Assembly (NCBI GenBank): GCA_963965975.1
Contig: OZ014424.1
Span: forward strand, 1 to 64,000
DNA: 64,000 nucleotides
Origin: Xestospongia bergquistia
Taxonomy: Eukaryota > Porifera > Demospongiae > Haplosclerida > Petrosiidae
Reading direction: 5' to 3'
Shown here: piece by piece, positions 11,366 through 26,300 of the stretch
Layout: each line of letters opens with the position of its first letter
Numbering within the stretch: position 1 is the first letter of the stretch
Made by a program: the position numbers and the translations under genes
Notes under the pieces: generated by a model
Databases searched by the model: none
What the model saw: the letters and a program-made list of their open reading frames with translations, nothing else
What the model was told of the DNA's origin: nothing

Positions 11366-14300
11366 CCCCATAGTCATCAAAAAAGTTTGGAAAAATTTCA
11401 GTCATAATTTCTAAGTTTTTTGGCACCAAAAAATTTTTTAAATTTAACCCTTTATTTCCTGTTATTTGGCGCCAAAAATACGCGTATTTTAACCCCTTTG
11501 TCACTCAAAAAGTTTGGAAAATTTTGAGTAAGAATTTCTAAGATTTTTGGCGCCAAAAATTTTTTAAATTTAACCCTTTATTTCTTACGTTATTTGGCGC
11601 CTAAAATACGCGTATTTTAACCCCTAAGTCATCCAAAAAGTTTGGAAAAATTTGACTCATAATTTCAAAGTTTTTGGCGCCAAAATTTTAAATTTAACCC
11701 TTTATTTCCTACATAATTTGGCCCTAAAACATGCGTATTTTAATCCCACAGTCACCCAAAAAATTCGGAAAAAAATCAGTCATATTTTCTAATTTTTTTG
11801 GCGCCAAAAATTTTTTAAATTTAACCCTTTATTTCCTACGTTATTTGGCGCCCAAAATACGCGTATTTTAACCCCACAGTCACCAAAAAAGTTTGGAAAA
11901 ATTTGAGTAAGAATTTTTAAGTTTTTTGGCGCCAAAAAAATTTTTTAATTTAACCCTATATTTCCTACGTTATTTGGCGCCTAAAATTCACGTATTTTAA
12001 CCCCTTAGTCACCAAAAAAGTTTGGAAAAATTTCAGTCATAATTTCTAAGTTTTATGCGCCAAAAATTTTTTAAATTTAACCCTTTATTTCCTACTTTAT
12101 TTGGCGACTAAAATACGCGTATTTTAACCCCTCAGTCACCCAAAAAGTATGGAAAATTTTGAGTAAGTGTTTCTAATTTTTTTTGCGCTAAAAATTTTTT
12201 AAATTTAACCCTTTATTTCCTACCTTATTTGGTGCCTAAAATTCACGTATTTTAACCCCTTAGTCACCAAAAAAGTTTGGAAAAATTTCAGTCATAATTT
12301 CTAAGTTTTATGGCGACAAAAATTTTTTCAATTTAACCCTTTATTTCCTACGTTATTTGGCACCTAAAATACGCGTATTTTAACACCTCAGTCACCCAAA
12401 AAGTTTGGAAAAATTTCAGTCATAATTTAAAAGTTTTATGGCGCCAAAAATTTTTTAAATTTAACCCTTTATTTCCTACGTTATTTGGCGCCTAAAATAC
12501 GCGTATTTTAACCCCTTAGTCACCCAAAAAGTTTGGAAAATTTTGAGTAAGAATTTCTAAGTTTTTTGGCGCCAAAAATTTTTTAAATTTAACCCTTTAT
12601 TTCTTACTTTAATTGACGCCTAAAATACGTGTCTTTTAACCCCTTAGTCATCCAAAAAGTTTGGAAAAATTTGACTCATAATTTCTAAGTTTTTTGGCGC
12701 CAAAAATTTAAATTTAAACCTTTATTTCCTACGTTATTTGGCGCCTAAAATACGCGTATTTTAACCCCTTAGTCACCCAAAAAATTTGGAAAATTTTGAG
12801 TAAGAATTTCTAAGATTTTTGGTGCCAAAATTTTTTCAATTTAACCCTTTATTTCCTACGTTATTTGGCACCTAAAATACGCGTATTTTAACACCTCAGT
12901 CACCCAAAAAGTTTGGAAAAATTTCAGTCATAATTTAAAAGTTTTATGGCGCCAAAAATTTTTTAAATTTAACCCTTTATTTCCTACGTTATTTGGCGCC
13001 TAAAATACACGTATTTTAACCCCTTAGTCACCCAAAAAGTTTGGAAAATTTTGAGTAAGAATTTCTAAGTTTTTTGGCGCCAAAAATTTTTTAAATTTAA
13101 CCCTTTATTTCTTACTTTAATTGACGCCTAAAATACGTGTCTTTTAACCCCTTAGTCATCCAAAAAGTTTGGAATAATTGTCTCATAATTTCTAAGTTTT
13201 TTGGCGCCAAAAATTTAAATTTAAACCTTTATTTCCTACGTTATTTGGCGCCTAAAATACGCGTATTTTAACCCCTTAGTCACCCAAAAAATTTGGAAAA
13301 TTTTGAGTAAGAATTTCTAAGATTTTTGGTGCCAAAATTTTTTTAAATTTAACCCTTTATTTCTTACGTCATTTGGCGCCACAAATACGCGTATTTTAAC
13401 CCCTTAGTCATCCAAAGTTTGGAAAAATTTGACTCATAATTTCTGAGTTTTTCGGCGCCAAACATTTTTTAAATTTAACCCTTTATTTCCTACGTTATTT
13501 GGCGCCTAAAATACGAGTATTTTAACCACTTAGTCACCAAAAAAGTTTGGAAAATTTTGAGTAAATTTTCTAAGTTTTTTAGCGCCAAAAATTTTTTTAA
13601 TTTAACCCTTTATTTACTACGTTATTTGGAGCCTAAAATACGCGTATTTTAACCCCTTAATCATCCAAAAAGTTTGGAAAAATTTGACTCATAATTTCTA
13701 AGTTTTTTGGAGCCAAAAATTTTTTAAATTTAACCCTTTATTTCCTACATTATTTGCGCCTAAAATACGCGTATTTTAACCCCTTAGTCATCCTAAAAGT
13801 TTGGAAAAATTTGACTCATAATTTCTAAGTTTTTTGGCGCCAAACATTTTTTAAACTTAACCCTTTATTTCCTACGTTATTTGGCGCCTAAAATACGCGT
13901 ATTTTAACCCCTTAGTCACCAAAAAAATTTGGAAAAATTTCAGTCATAATTTCTAATTTTTTTGGCGCCAAAAATTTTTTAAATTTAACCCTTTATTTCC
14001 TACGTTATTTGGCGCCTAAAATACGCGTATTTTAACGCTTTAGTCATCCAAAAAGTTTGGAAAAATTTGAGTAAGTATTTCTAACTTTTTTGGCGCCAAA
14101 AATTTTTAAAATTTAACCCTTTATTTCCTACGTTATTTGTCGCCTAAAATACGCGTATTTTAACCCCTTAATCATCCAAAAAGTTTGGAAAAATTTGACT
14201 CATAATATCTAAGTTTTTTGGCGCCAAAATTTTTTTAAATTTAACTCTTTATTTCCTACGTTACTTGGTGCCCATAAATACGTGTCTTTTAACCCCTTAA

Positions 14301-17300
14301 TCATCCAAAAAGTTTGGAAAAATTTCAGTCATAATTTCTAAGTTTATTGCGCCAAAAATTTTTTAAATTTCACCCTTTATTTCCTACGTTATTTGACTCC
14401 TAAAATACGCGTATTTTAACCCCTTAATCATCCAAAAAGATTGGAAAAGTTTGACTCATCATTTCTAAGTTTTTTGGCGCCAAAAATTTAAATTTAAACC
14501 TTTATTTCCTACGTTATTTGGCGCCTAAAATACGCGTATTTTAACCCCTTAGTCACCCAAAAAATTTGGAAAATTTTGAGTAAGAATTTCTAAGATTTTT
14601 GGTGCCAAAATTTTTTTAATTTAACCCTTTATTTCCTACGTTATTTGGCACCTAAAATACGCGTATTTTAACACCTCAGTCACCCAAAAAGTTTGGAAAA
14701 ATTTCAGTCATAATTTAAAAGTTTTATGGCGCCAAAAATTTTTTAAATTTAACCCTTTATTTCCTACTTTATTTGGCGCCTAAAATACACGTATTTTAAC
14801 CCCTTAGTCACCCAAAAAGTTTGGAAAATTTTGAGTAAGAATTTTTAAGTTTTTTGGCGCCAAAAATTTTTTAAATTTAACCCTTTATTTCTTACTTTAA
14901 TTGACGCCTAAAATACGTGTCTTTTAACCCCTTAGTCATCCAAAAAGTTTGGAAAAATTGACTCATAATTTCTAAGTTTTTTGGCGCCAAAAATTTAAAT
15001 TTAAACCTTTATTTCCTACGTTATTTGGCGCCTAAAATACGCGTATTTTAACCCCTTAGTCACCCAAAAAATTTGGAAAATTTTGAGTAAGAATTTCTAA
15101 GATTTTTGGTGCCAAAATTTTTTTAAATTTAACCCTTTATTTCTTACATCATTTGGCGCCTCAAATACGCGTATTTTAACCCCTTAGTCATCCAAAGTTT
15201 GGAAAAATTTGACTCATAATTTCTGAGTTTTTCGGCGCCAAACATTTTTTAAATTTAACCCTTTATTTCCTACGTTATTTGGCGCCTAAAATACGCGAAT
15301 TTTAACCCCTTAGTCACCAAAAAAGTTTGGAAAATTTTGAGTAAATTTTCTAAGTTTTTTAGCGCCAAAAATTTTTTTAATTTAACCCTTTATTTACTAC
15401 GTTATTTGGAGCCTAAAATACGCGTATTTTAACCCCTTAATCATCCAAAAAGTTTGGAAAAATTTGACTCATAATTTCTAAGTTTTTTGGAGCCAAAAAT
15501 TTTTTAAATTTAACCCTTTATTTCCTACATTATTTGCTCCTAAAATACGCGTATTTTAACCCCTTAGTCATCCAAAAAGTTTGGAAAAATTTGACTCATA
15601 ATTTCTAAGTTTTTTGGCGCCAAACATTTTTTAAACTTAACCCTTTATTTCCTACGTTATTTGGCGCCTAAAATACGCGTATTTTAACCCCTTAGTCACC
15701 AAAAAAATTTGGAAAAATTTCAGTCATAATTTCTAATTTTTTTGGCGCCAAAAATTTTTTAAATTTAACCCTTTATTTCCTACGTTATTTGGCGCCTAAA
15801 ATACGCGTATTTTAACCACTTACCAAAAACGTTTGGAAAATTTTGAGTAAGAATTTCTAAGTTTTTTTGGCGACAAAAATTTTTAAAATTTAACCATTTA
15901 TTTCCTACGTTATTTGGCGGCTAAAATGCGCTTATTTTAACCCCTTAGTCATCCAAATAGTTTGGAAAAATTTGACTCATAATTTCTAATTTTTTTGGCG
16001 ACAAATTTTTTAAATTTAACCCTTTATTTCCTACGTTATTTGTCGCCTAAAATACGCGTATTTTAACCCCTTAATCATCCAAAAAGTTTGGAAAAATTTG
16101 ACTCATAATATCTAAGTTGTTTGGCGCCAAAATTTTTTTAAATTTAACTCTTTATTTCCTACGTTATTTGGTGCCCATAAATACGTGTCTTTTAACCCCT
16201 TAATCATCCAAAAAGTTTGGAAAAATTTCAGTCATAATTTCTAAGTTTATTGCGCCAAAAACTTTTTAAATTTAACCCTTTATTTCCTACGTTATTTGAC
16301 TCCTAAAATACGCGTATTTTAACCCCTTAATCATCCAAAAAGTTTGAAAAAGTTTGACTCATCATTTCTAAGTTTTTTGGCACCAAAAATTTAAATTTAA
16401 ACCTTTATTTCCTACGTTATTTGGCGCCTAAAATACGCGTATTTTAACCCCTTAGTCACCCAAAAAATTTGGAAAATTTTGAGTAAGAATTTCTACGATT
16501 TTTGGTGCCAAAATTTTTTTAAATTTAACCCTTTATTTCTTACGTCATTTGGCGCCTCAAATACGCGTATTTTAACCCCTTAGTCATCCAAAGTTTGGAA
16601 AAATTTGACTCATAATTTCTGAGTTTTTTGGCGCCAAACATTTTTTAAATTTAACCCTTTATTTCCTACGTTATTTGGCGCCTAAAATACGCGTATTTTA
16701 ACCCCTTAGTCACCAAAAAAGTTTGGAAAATTTTGAGTAAATTTTCTAAGTTTTTTAGCGCCAAAAATTTTTTTAATTTAACCCTTTATTTACTACGTTA
16801 TTTGGAGCCTAAAATACGCGTATTTTAACCCCTTAATCATCCAAAAAGTTTGGAAAAATTTGACTCATAATTTCTAAGTTTTTTGGAGCCAAAAATTTTT
16901 TAAATTTAACCCTTTATTTCCTACATTATTTGGCGCCTAAAATACGCGTATTTTAACCCCTTAGTCATCCAAAATGTTTGGAAAAATTTGACTCATAATT
17001 TCTAAGTTTTTTGGCGCCAAATATTTTTTAAACTTAACCCTTTATTTCCTACGTTATTTGGCGCCTAAAATACGGGTATTTTAACCCCTTAGTCACCAAA
17101 AAAATTTGGAAAAATTTCAGTCATAATTTCTAATTTTTTTGGCGCCAAAAATTTTTTAAATTTAACCCTTTATTTCCTACGTTATTTGTCGCCAAAAATA
17201 CGCGTATTTTAACCCTTTAATCACCAAAAAAGTTTGGAAAAATTTCAGTCATAATTTCTAATTTTTTTGGCGCCAAAAATTTTTTAAATTTAACCTTTTA

Positions 17301-20300
17301 TTTCCTACGTTATTTGGCGGCTAAAATACGCGTATTTTAACCCCTTAATCATCAAAAAATTTGGAAAAATTTGACTAATAATTTCTAAGTTTTTAGGCGC
17401 CAAAAATTTTTTAAATTTAACCCTTTATTTCCTACGTTATTTATCGCCTAAAATACGCGTATTTTAACCCCTTAATAATCAAAAAAGTTTGGAAAAATTT
17501 GACTCATGATTTCTAAGTTTTTTGGCGCGAAAAATTTTTTAAATTTAACTCTTTATTTCCTACGTAATTAGGCGCCTAAAATACGCGTCTTTTAACCCTT
17601 TAGTCATCCAAAAAGTTTGGAAAAATTTCTGTCATAATTTCTAATTTTTTTGGCTCCAAAAATTTTTTAAATTTAACCCTTTATTTCCTACGTTAATTGT
17701 CGCCTAAAATACGTGTAATTTAACCCCTTAGTCAACCAAAAAATTTGGAAAAATTTCAGCCATATTTTCTAATTTTTTTGGCGCAAAAAATTTTTTAAAT
17801 TTAACCTTTTATTTCCTAAGTTATTTGTCGCCTAAAATACGCGTATTTTAACCCCTTAGTCTCCCAAAAAGTTTGAAAAAATTTCAGTCATAATTTCTAA
17901 TTTTTTTTGGCGCCAAAAAAAAATTTTTAATTTAATCCTATATTTCCTACGTTATTTGGCGCCTAAAATTCACCTATTTTAACCTCTTAGTCACCAAAAA
18001 ATTTTGGAAAAATTTCAGTCATAATTTCAAAGTTTTATGGCGCCAAAAATTTTTTTAATTTAACCCTTTATTTCCTACGTTATTTGGCGCCTTAAATACG
18101 CGTATTTTAACCCCTCAGTCACCCAAAAAGTTTGGAAAAATTTCAGTCATAATTTCTAAGTTTTTTGACGCCAAAAATTTTTTAAATTTAACCCTTTATT
18201 TCCTACGTTATTTGGCGCCAAAAATACGCGTATTTTAACCCCTTAGTCATCCAAAAATATTGGAAAAATTTGATTCATAATTTCTAAGTTTTTTGGTGCC
18301 AAAAATTTTTTAAATTTAACCCATTATTTCATACGTTATTTGGCGCCTAAAATACGCGTCTTTTAACCCCTTAGTCACCCAAAAAGTTTGGAAAATTTTT
18401 AGTAAGAATTTCTAAGTTTTTTGGTGCCAAAATTGTTTTAAATTTAACCCTTTATTTCTTACTTTATTTGACGCCTAAAATACGCGTATTTTAACCCCTT
18501 AGTCATCCAAAAAGTTTGGAAAAATTTGACTCATAATTTCTAGGTTTTTTGGCACCAAAATTTTAAATTTAAACCTTTATTTCCAACGTTATTTGGCGCC
18601 TAAAATACGCGTATTTTAACCCCTTAGTCACCCAAAAAGTTTGGAAAATTTTGAGTAAGTGTTTCTAATTTTTTTTTGCGCCAAAAATTTTTTAAATTTA
18701 ACCCTTTATTTCCTACCTTATTTGGTGCCTAAAATTCACGTATTTTAACCCCTTAGTCACCAAAAAAGTTTGGAAAAATTTCAGTCATAATTTCTAAGTT
18801 TTATGGCGACAAAAATTTTTTCAATTTAACCCTTTATTTCCTACGTTATTTGGCACCTAAAATACGCGTATTTTAACACCTCAGTCACCCAAAAAGTTTG
18901 GAAAAATTTCAGTCATAATTTAAAAGTTTTATGGCGCCAAAAATTTTTTAAATTTAACCCTTTATTTCCTACGTTATTTGGCGCCTAAAATACGCGTATT
19001 TTAACCCCTTAGTCACCCAAAAAGTTTGGAAAATTTTGAGTAAGAATTTCTAAGATTTTTGGTGCCAAAATTTTTTCAATTTAACCCTTTATTTCCTACG
19101 TTATTTGGCACCTAAAATACGCGTATTTTAACACCTCAGTCACCCAAAAAGTTTGGAAAAATTTCAGTCATAATTTAAAAGTTTTATGGCGCCAAAAATT
19201 TTTTAAATTTAACCCTTTATTTCCTACGTTATTTGGCGCCTAAAATACGCGTATTTTAACCCCTTAGTCACCCAAAAAGTTTGGAAAATTTTGAGTAAGA
19301 ATTTCTAAGTTTTTTGGCGCCAAAAATTTTTTAAATTTAACCCTTTATTTCTTTCTTTAATTGACGCCTAAAATACGTGTCTTTTAACCCCTTAGTCATC
19401 CAAAAAGTTTGGAAAAATTTGACTCATAATTTCTAAGTTTTTTGGCGCCAAAAATTTAAATTTAAACCTTTATTTCCTACGTTATTTGGCGCCTAAAATA
19501 CGCGTATTTTAACCCCTTAGTCACCCAAAAAATTTGGAAAATTTTGAGTAAGAATTTCTAAGATTTTTGGTGCCGAAATTTTTTCAATTTAACCCTTTAT
19601 TTCCTACGTTATTTGGCACCTAAAATACGCGTATTTTAACACCTCAGTCACCCAAAAAGTTTGGAAAAATTTCAGTCATAATTTAAAAGTTTTATGGCGC
19701 CAAAAATTTTTTAAATTTAACCCTTTATTTCCTACGTTATTTGGCGCCTAAAATACACGTATTTTAACCCCTTAGTCACCCAAAAAGTTTGGAAAATTTT
19801 GAGTAAGAATTTCTAAGTTTTTTGGCGCCAAAAATTTTTTAAATTTAACCCTTTATTTCTTACTTTAATTGACGCCTAAAATACGTGTCTTTTAACCCCT
19901 TAGTCATCCAAAAAGTTTGGAAAAATTGACTCATAATTTCTAAGTTTTTTGGCGCCAAAAATTTAAATTTAAACCTTTATTTCCTACGTTATTTGGCGCC
20001 TAAAATACGCGTATTTTAACCCCTTAGTCACCCAAAAAATTTGGAAAATTTTGAGTAAGAATTTCTAAGATTTTTAGTGCCAAAATTTTTTTAAATTTAA
20101 CCATTTATTTCTTACGTCATTTGGCGCCTCAAATACGCGTATTTTAACCCCTTAGTCATCCAAAGTTTGGAAAAATTTGACTCATAATTTCTGAGTTTTT
20201 CGGCGCCAAACATTTTTTAAATTTAACCCTTTATTTCCTACGTTATTTGGCGCCTAAAATACGCGTATTTTAACCCCTTAGTCACCAAAAAAGTTTGGAA

Positions 20301-23300
20301 AATTTTGAGTAAATTTTCTAAGTTTTTTAGCGCCAAAAATTTTTTTAATTTAACCCTTTATTTACTACGTTATTTGGAGCCTAAAATACGCGTATTTTAA
20401 CCCCTTAATCATCCAAAAAGTTTGGAAAAATTTGACTCATAATTTCTAAGTTTTTTGGAGCCAAAAATTTTTTAAATTTAACCCTTTATTTCCTACATTA
20501 TTTGCGCCTAAAATACGCGTATTTTAACCCCTTAGTCATCCAAAAAGTTTGGAAAAATGTGACTCATAATTTCTAAGTTTTTTGGCGCCAAACATTTTTT
20601 AAACTTAACCCTTTATTTCCTACGTTATTTGGCGCCTAAAATACGCGTATTTTAACCCCTTAGTCACCAAAAAAATTTGGAAAAATTTCAGTCATAATTT
20701 CTAATTTTTTTGGCGCCAAAAATTTTTTAAATTTAACCCTTTATTTCCTACGTTATTTGGCGCCTAAAATACGCGTATTTTAACGCTTTAGTCATCCAAA
20801 AAGTTTGGAAAAATTTGAGTAAGTATTTCTAACTTTTTTGGCGCCAAAAATTTTTAAAATTTAACCCTTTATTTCCTACGTTATTTGTCGCCTAAAATAC
20901 GCGTATTTTAACCCCTTAATCATCCAAAAAGTTTGGAAAAATTTGACTCATAATATCTAAGTTTTTTGGCGCCAAAATTTTTTTAAATTTAACTCTTTAT
21001 TTCCTACGTTATTTGGTGCCCATAAATACGTGTCTTTTAACCCCTTAATCATCCAAAAAGTTTGGAAAAATTTCAGTCATAATTTCTAAGTTTATTGCGC
21101 CAAAAATTTTTTAAATTTCACCCTTTATTTCCTACGTTATTTGACTCCTAAAATACGCGTATTTTAACCCCTTAATCATCCAAAAAGATTGGAAAAGTTT
21201 GACTCATCATTTCTAAGTTTTTTGGCGCCAAAAATTTAAATTTAAACCTTTATTTCCTACGTTATTTGGCGCCTAAAATACGCGTATTTTAACCCCTTAG
21301 TCACCCAAAAAATTTGGAAAATTTTGAGTAAGAATTTCTAAGATTTTTGGTGCCAAAATTTTTTTAAATTTAACCCTTTATTTCTTACGTCATTTGGCGC
21401 CTCAAATACACGTATTTTAACCCCTTAGTCATCCAAAGTTTGGAAAAATTTGACTCATAATTTCTGAGTTTTTTGGCGCCAAACATTTTTTAAATTTATC
21501 CCTTTATTTCCTACGTTATTTGGCGCATAAAATACGCGTATTTTAACCCCTTAGTCACCAAAAAAGTTTGGAAAATTTTGAGTAAAAATTTCTAAGTTTT
21601 TTAGCGCCAAAAATTTTTTTAAATTTAACCCTTTATTTACTACGTTATTTGGAGCCTAAAATACGCGTATTTTAACCCCTTAATCATCCAAAAAGTTTGG
21701 AAAAATTTAACTCATAATTTCTAAGTTTTTTGGAGCCAAAAATTTTTTAAATTTAACCCTTTATTTCCTACATTATTTGGCGCCTAAAATACGCGTATTT
21801 TAACCCCTTAGTCATCCAAAAAGTTTGGAAAATTTTGAGTAAGAATTTCTAAGTTTTTTGGCGCCAAAAATTTTTTAAATTTAACCCTTTATTTCCTACG
21901 TTATTTGTCGCCTAAAATACGCATATTTTAACCCCTTAATCATCCAAAAAGTTTGGAAAAATTTGACTCATAATTTCTAAGTTTTTTGGCGCCAAACATT
22001 TTTTAAACTTAACCCTTTATTTCCTACGTTATTTGGCGCCTAAAATACGCGTATTTTAACCCCTTAGTCACCAAAAAAATTTGGAAAAATTTCAGTCATA
22101 ATTTCTAATTTTTTTGGCGCCAAAAATTTTTTAAATTTAACCCTTTATTTCCTACGTTATTTGGCGCCTAAAATACGCGTATTTTAACGCTTTAGTCATC
22201 CAAAAAGTTTGGAAAAATTTGAGTAAGTATTTCTAACTTTTTTGGCGCCAAAAATTTTTAAAATTTAACCCTTTATTTCCTACGTTATTTGGCGCCTAAA
22301 ATACGCGTATTTTAACCACTTACCAAAAAAGTTTGGAAAATTTTGAGTAAGAATTTCTAAGTTTATTTGGCGACAAAAATTTTTAAAATTTAACCATTTA
22401 TTTCCTACGTTATTTGGCGCCTAAAATGCGCTTATTTTAACCCCTTAGTCATCCAAATAGTTTGAAAAAATTTGACTCATAATTTCTAATTTTTTTGGCG
22501 ACAAATTTTTTAAATTTAACCCTTTATTTCCTACGTTATTTGTCGCCTAAAATACGCGTATTTTAACCCCTTAATCATCCAAAAAGTTTGGAAAAATTTG
22601 ACTCATAATATCTAAGTTTTTTGGCGCCAAAATTTTTTTAAATTTAACTCTTTATTTCCTACGTTATTTGGTGCCCATAAATACGTGTCTTTTAACCCCT
22701 TAATCATCCAAAAAGTTTGGAAAAATTTCAGTCATAATTTCTAAGTTTATTGCGCCAAAAACTTTTTAAATTTAACCCTTTATTTCCTACGTTATTTGAC
22801 TCCTAAAATACGCGTATTTTAACCCCTTAATCATCCAAAAAGTTTGGAAAAATTTGACTCATAATTTCTAAATTTTTTGGCGCGAAAAATTTTTTAAATT
22901 TAACCCTTTATTTCCTACGTTATTTCTCGCCTAAAATACGCGTATTTTAACCCTTTAGTCATCCAAAAAGTTTGGAAAAATTTGAGTAAGAATTTCTAAC
23001 ATTTTTGGCGCCAAAAATTTTTTAAATTTAACACTTTATTTCCTACGTTATTTCTCGCCTAAAATAAGCGTATTTTAACCACTAAGTCACCAAAAAATTT
23101 GGAAAAATTTCAGTCATAATTTCTTAGATTTTTGGCGCCAAAAATTTTTTAAATTTAACCTTATTTCCTACGTTATTTGTCGCCTAAAATACGCGTATTT
23201 TAACCCCTTAACCATCCAAAAAGTTTGGAAAAATTTGACTCATAATTTCTAACTTTTTTGCCGCGAAAATTTTTTTAAATTTAACCCTTTATTTCCTACG

Positions 23301-26300
23301 TTATTTGGCGTCTAAAATACGCGTATTTTAACCCCTTAGTCATCCAAAAAGTTTGGAAAATTTTGAGTAAGAATTTATAATTTTTTTTGCGCCAAAAATT
23401 TTTTAAATTTAACACTATATTTCCTACGTTATTTGGCGCATAAAATCGCGTATTTTAACCCCTTAGTCACCCAAAAAATTTGGAAAAATTTCAGTCATAA
23501 TTTCTAATTTTTTTGGCGCCAAAAATTTTTTAAATTTAACCCTTTATTTCCTACGTTATTTGTCGCCTAAAATACGCGTATTTTAACCTTTTAACCATCC
23601 AAAAAGTTTGGAAAGTTTGACTCATAATTTCTAAGATTTTTAGAGCGAAAATTTTTTTAAATTTAACTCTTTATTTCCTACGTTATTTGGAGCCTAAAAT
23701 ACGCGTATTTTAACCCCTTAGTCATCCAAAAAGTTTGGAAAATTTTAATTTCTAATTTTTTTTGCGCCAAAAATTTTTTAAATTTAACCCTTTATTTCCT
23801 ACGTTATTTGTCGCCTAAAATTCGCGCATTTTAACCCCTTAATCATCCAAAAAGTTTGGAAAAATTTGACTCATAATTTCTAAGTTTTTTGGCTCCAAAC
23901 ATTTTTTAAATTTAACCCTTTATTTCCTACGTTATTTCTCGCCTAAAATACGCGTCTTTTAACCCCTTAGTCTCCCAAAAAGTTTGGAAAAATTTCAGTC
24001 ATAATTTCTAATTTTTTTGGCGCCAAAAAAATTTTTTAATTTTACCCTTTATTTCCTACGTTATTTGGCGCCTAAAATTCACGTATTTTAACCCCTTAGT
24101 CACCAAAAAAGTTTGGAAAAATTTCAGTCATAATTTCTAAGTTTTATGGAGCAAAAATTTTTTATATTTAACCCTTTATTTCCTACGTTATTTGTCGCCT
24201 AAAATACGCGTATTTTAACCCTTTAGTCTCCCAAAAAGTTTGGAAAAATTTCAGTCATAATTTCTAATTTTTTGGCGCGAAAAAAAAATTTTTTAATTTA
24301 ACCCTATATTTCCTACGTTATTTGACGCCTAAAATTCACGTATTTTAACCCCTTAGTCACCAAAAAAGTTTGGAAAAATTTCAATCATAATTTCTAAGTT
24401 TTATGGCGCCAAAAATCTTTTAAATTTAACCCTTTATTTCCTACGTTATTTGGCGCCAAAAATACGCGTATTTTAACCCTTTAGTCATCCAAAAAGTTTG
24501 GAAAAATTTCACTCATAATTTCTAAGTTTTTTGGTGCCAAAAATTTTTTAAATTTAACCCTTTATTTCATACGTTGTTTGGCGCCTAAAATATGCGTATT
24601 TTAACACCTTAGTCATCCAAAAAGTTTGTAAAAATTTGACTCATAATTTCTAAGTTCTTTCGCGCCAAAAATTTTAAATTTAACCCTTTATTTCTTACGT
24701 TATTTGGCGCCTAAATTACGCGTATTTTAACCCCTCAGTCACCCAAAAAGTTTGGAAAAATTTGAGTAAGAATTTCAAAGTTTTTTAGCGCCAAAAATTT
24801 TTTAAATTTAACCCTTTATTACCTTTGTTATGTCACCTAAAATACGCGTATTTTAACCCCTTTATCACCCAAAAGTTTGGAAAAATTTCAGTCATAATTT
24901 CTAAGTTTTTGGCGCCAAAAATTTTTTAAATTTAACCCTTTATTTCCTACGTTATTTGTCGCCTAAAATACGCGTATTTTAACCCTTTAGTCACCCAAAA
25001 AGTTTGGAAAAATTTCAGTCATAATTTCTAAGTTTTTTGGCGCCAAAAATTTTTTAAATTTAACCCTTTGTTTCCTACGTTATTTGTCGCCTAAATACGC
25101 GTATTTTAACCCCTTAATCATCCAAAAAGTTTGGAAAAATTTGACTCATAATTTCTAAGTTTTTTGGCGCAAAAAATTTTTTAAATTTAACCCTTTATTT
25201 CCTACGTTATTTGGCACCTAAAATACGCGTATTTTAACCCATTAGTCACCAAAAAAGTTTGGAAAATTTTGAGTAAGAATTTCTAACTTGCGCAAAAAAT
25301 TTTTTAAATTTAACCCTTTAATTCCTACGTTATTTGGCGCCAAAAATACGCGTATTTTAACCCGTTAGTCACCAAAAAAGTTTGGAAAAATTTCAGTCAT
25401 AATTTCTAAGTTTTTTGGCGCCAATAATTTTTCAATTTAACCCTTTATTTCCTACGTTATTTGGCGCCTAAAATACGCGTATTTTAACTCCTTAGTCACC
25501 CAAAAAGTTTGGAAAAATTTCACTCATGATTTCTAAGTTTTTTGGCGCCAAAAATTTTTTAAAATGAACCCTTTATTTCCTACGTTATGTCACATAAAAT
25601 ACGCGTATTTTAACCCCTCACTCACCCAAAAAGTTTGGAAAAATTTCAGTCATAATTTCTAAGTTTTTTGGCGCCAAAAATTTTTTAAATTTAACCCATT
25701 ACTTCCTACGTTATTTGGCGCCAAAAATACGCGTATTTTAACCCGTTAGTCACCAAAAAAGTTTGGAAAAATTTCAATCATAATTTCTAAGTTTTTTGAC
25801 ACCAAAAATTTTTAAATTTAACCCTTTATTTCCTACGTTATTTGGCGCCTAAAATACGCGTATTTTAACCCCTTAATCATCCAAAAAGTTTGGAAAAATT
25901 TGACTCATAATTTCTAAGTTTTTTGGCGCCAAAAATTTTTTAAATTTAAGCCTTTATTTCCTACGTTATTTGGCGCCTAAAATACGCGTATTTTAACCAT
26001 TAGTCATCCAAAAAGTTTGGAAAAATTTGAGTAAGAATTTCTAACTTTTTTGACGCTAAAAATTTTTTAAATTTAACCCTTTATTTCCTACGTTATTTGT
26101 CGCCTAAAATACGCGTCTTTTAACCCCTTAATCATCAAAAAAAGTTTGGAAAATTTGATCATAATTTCTAAGTTTTTTGGCGCCAAAAATTTTTTAAATT
26201 TAACCCTTTATTTCGTACATTATTTGGCGCCTAAAATACGCGTAGTTTAACCCCTTAGTCACCAAAAAAGTTTGGAAAATTTTGAGCAAGAATTTCTAAG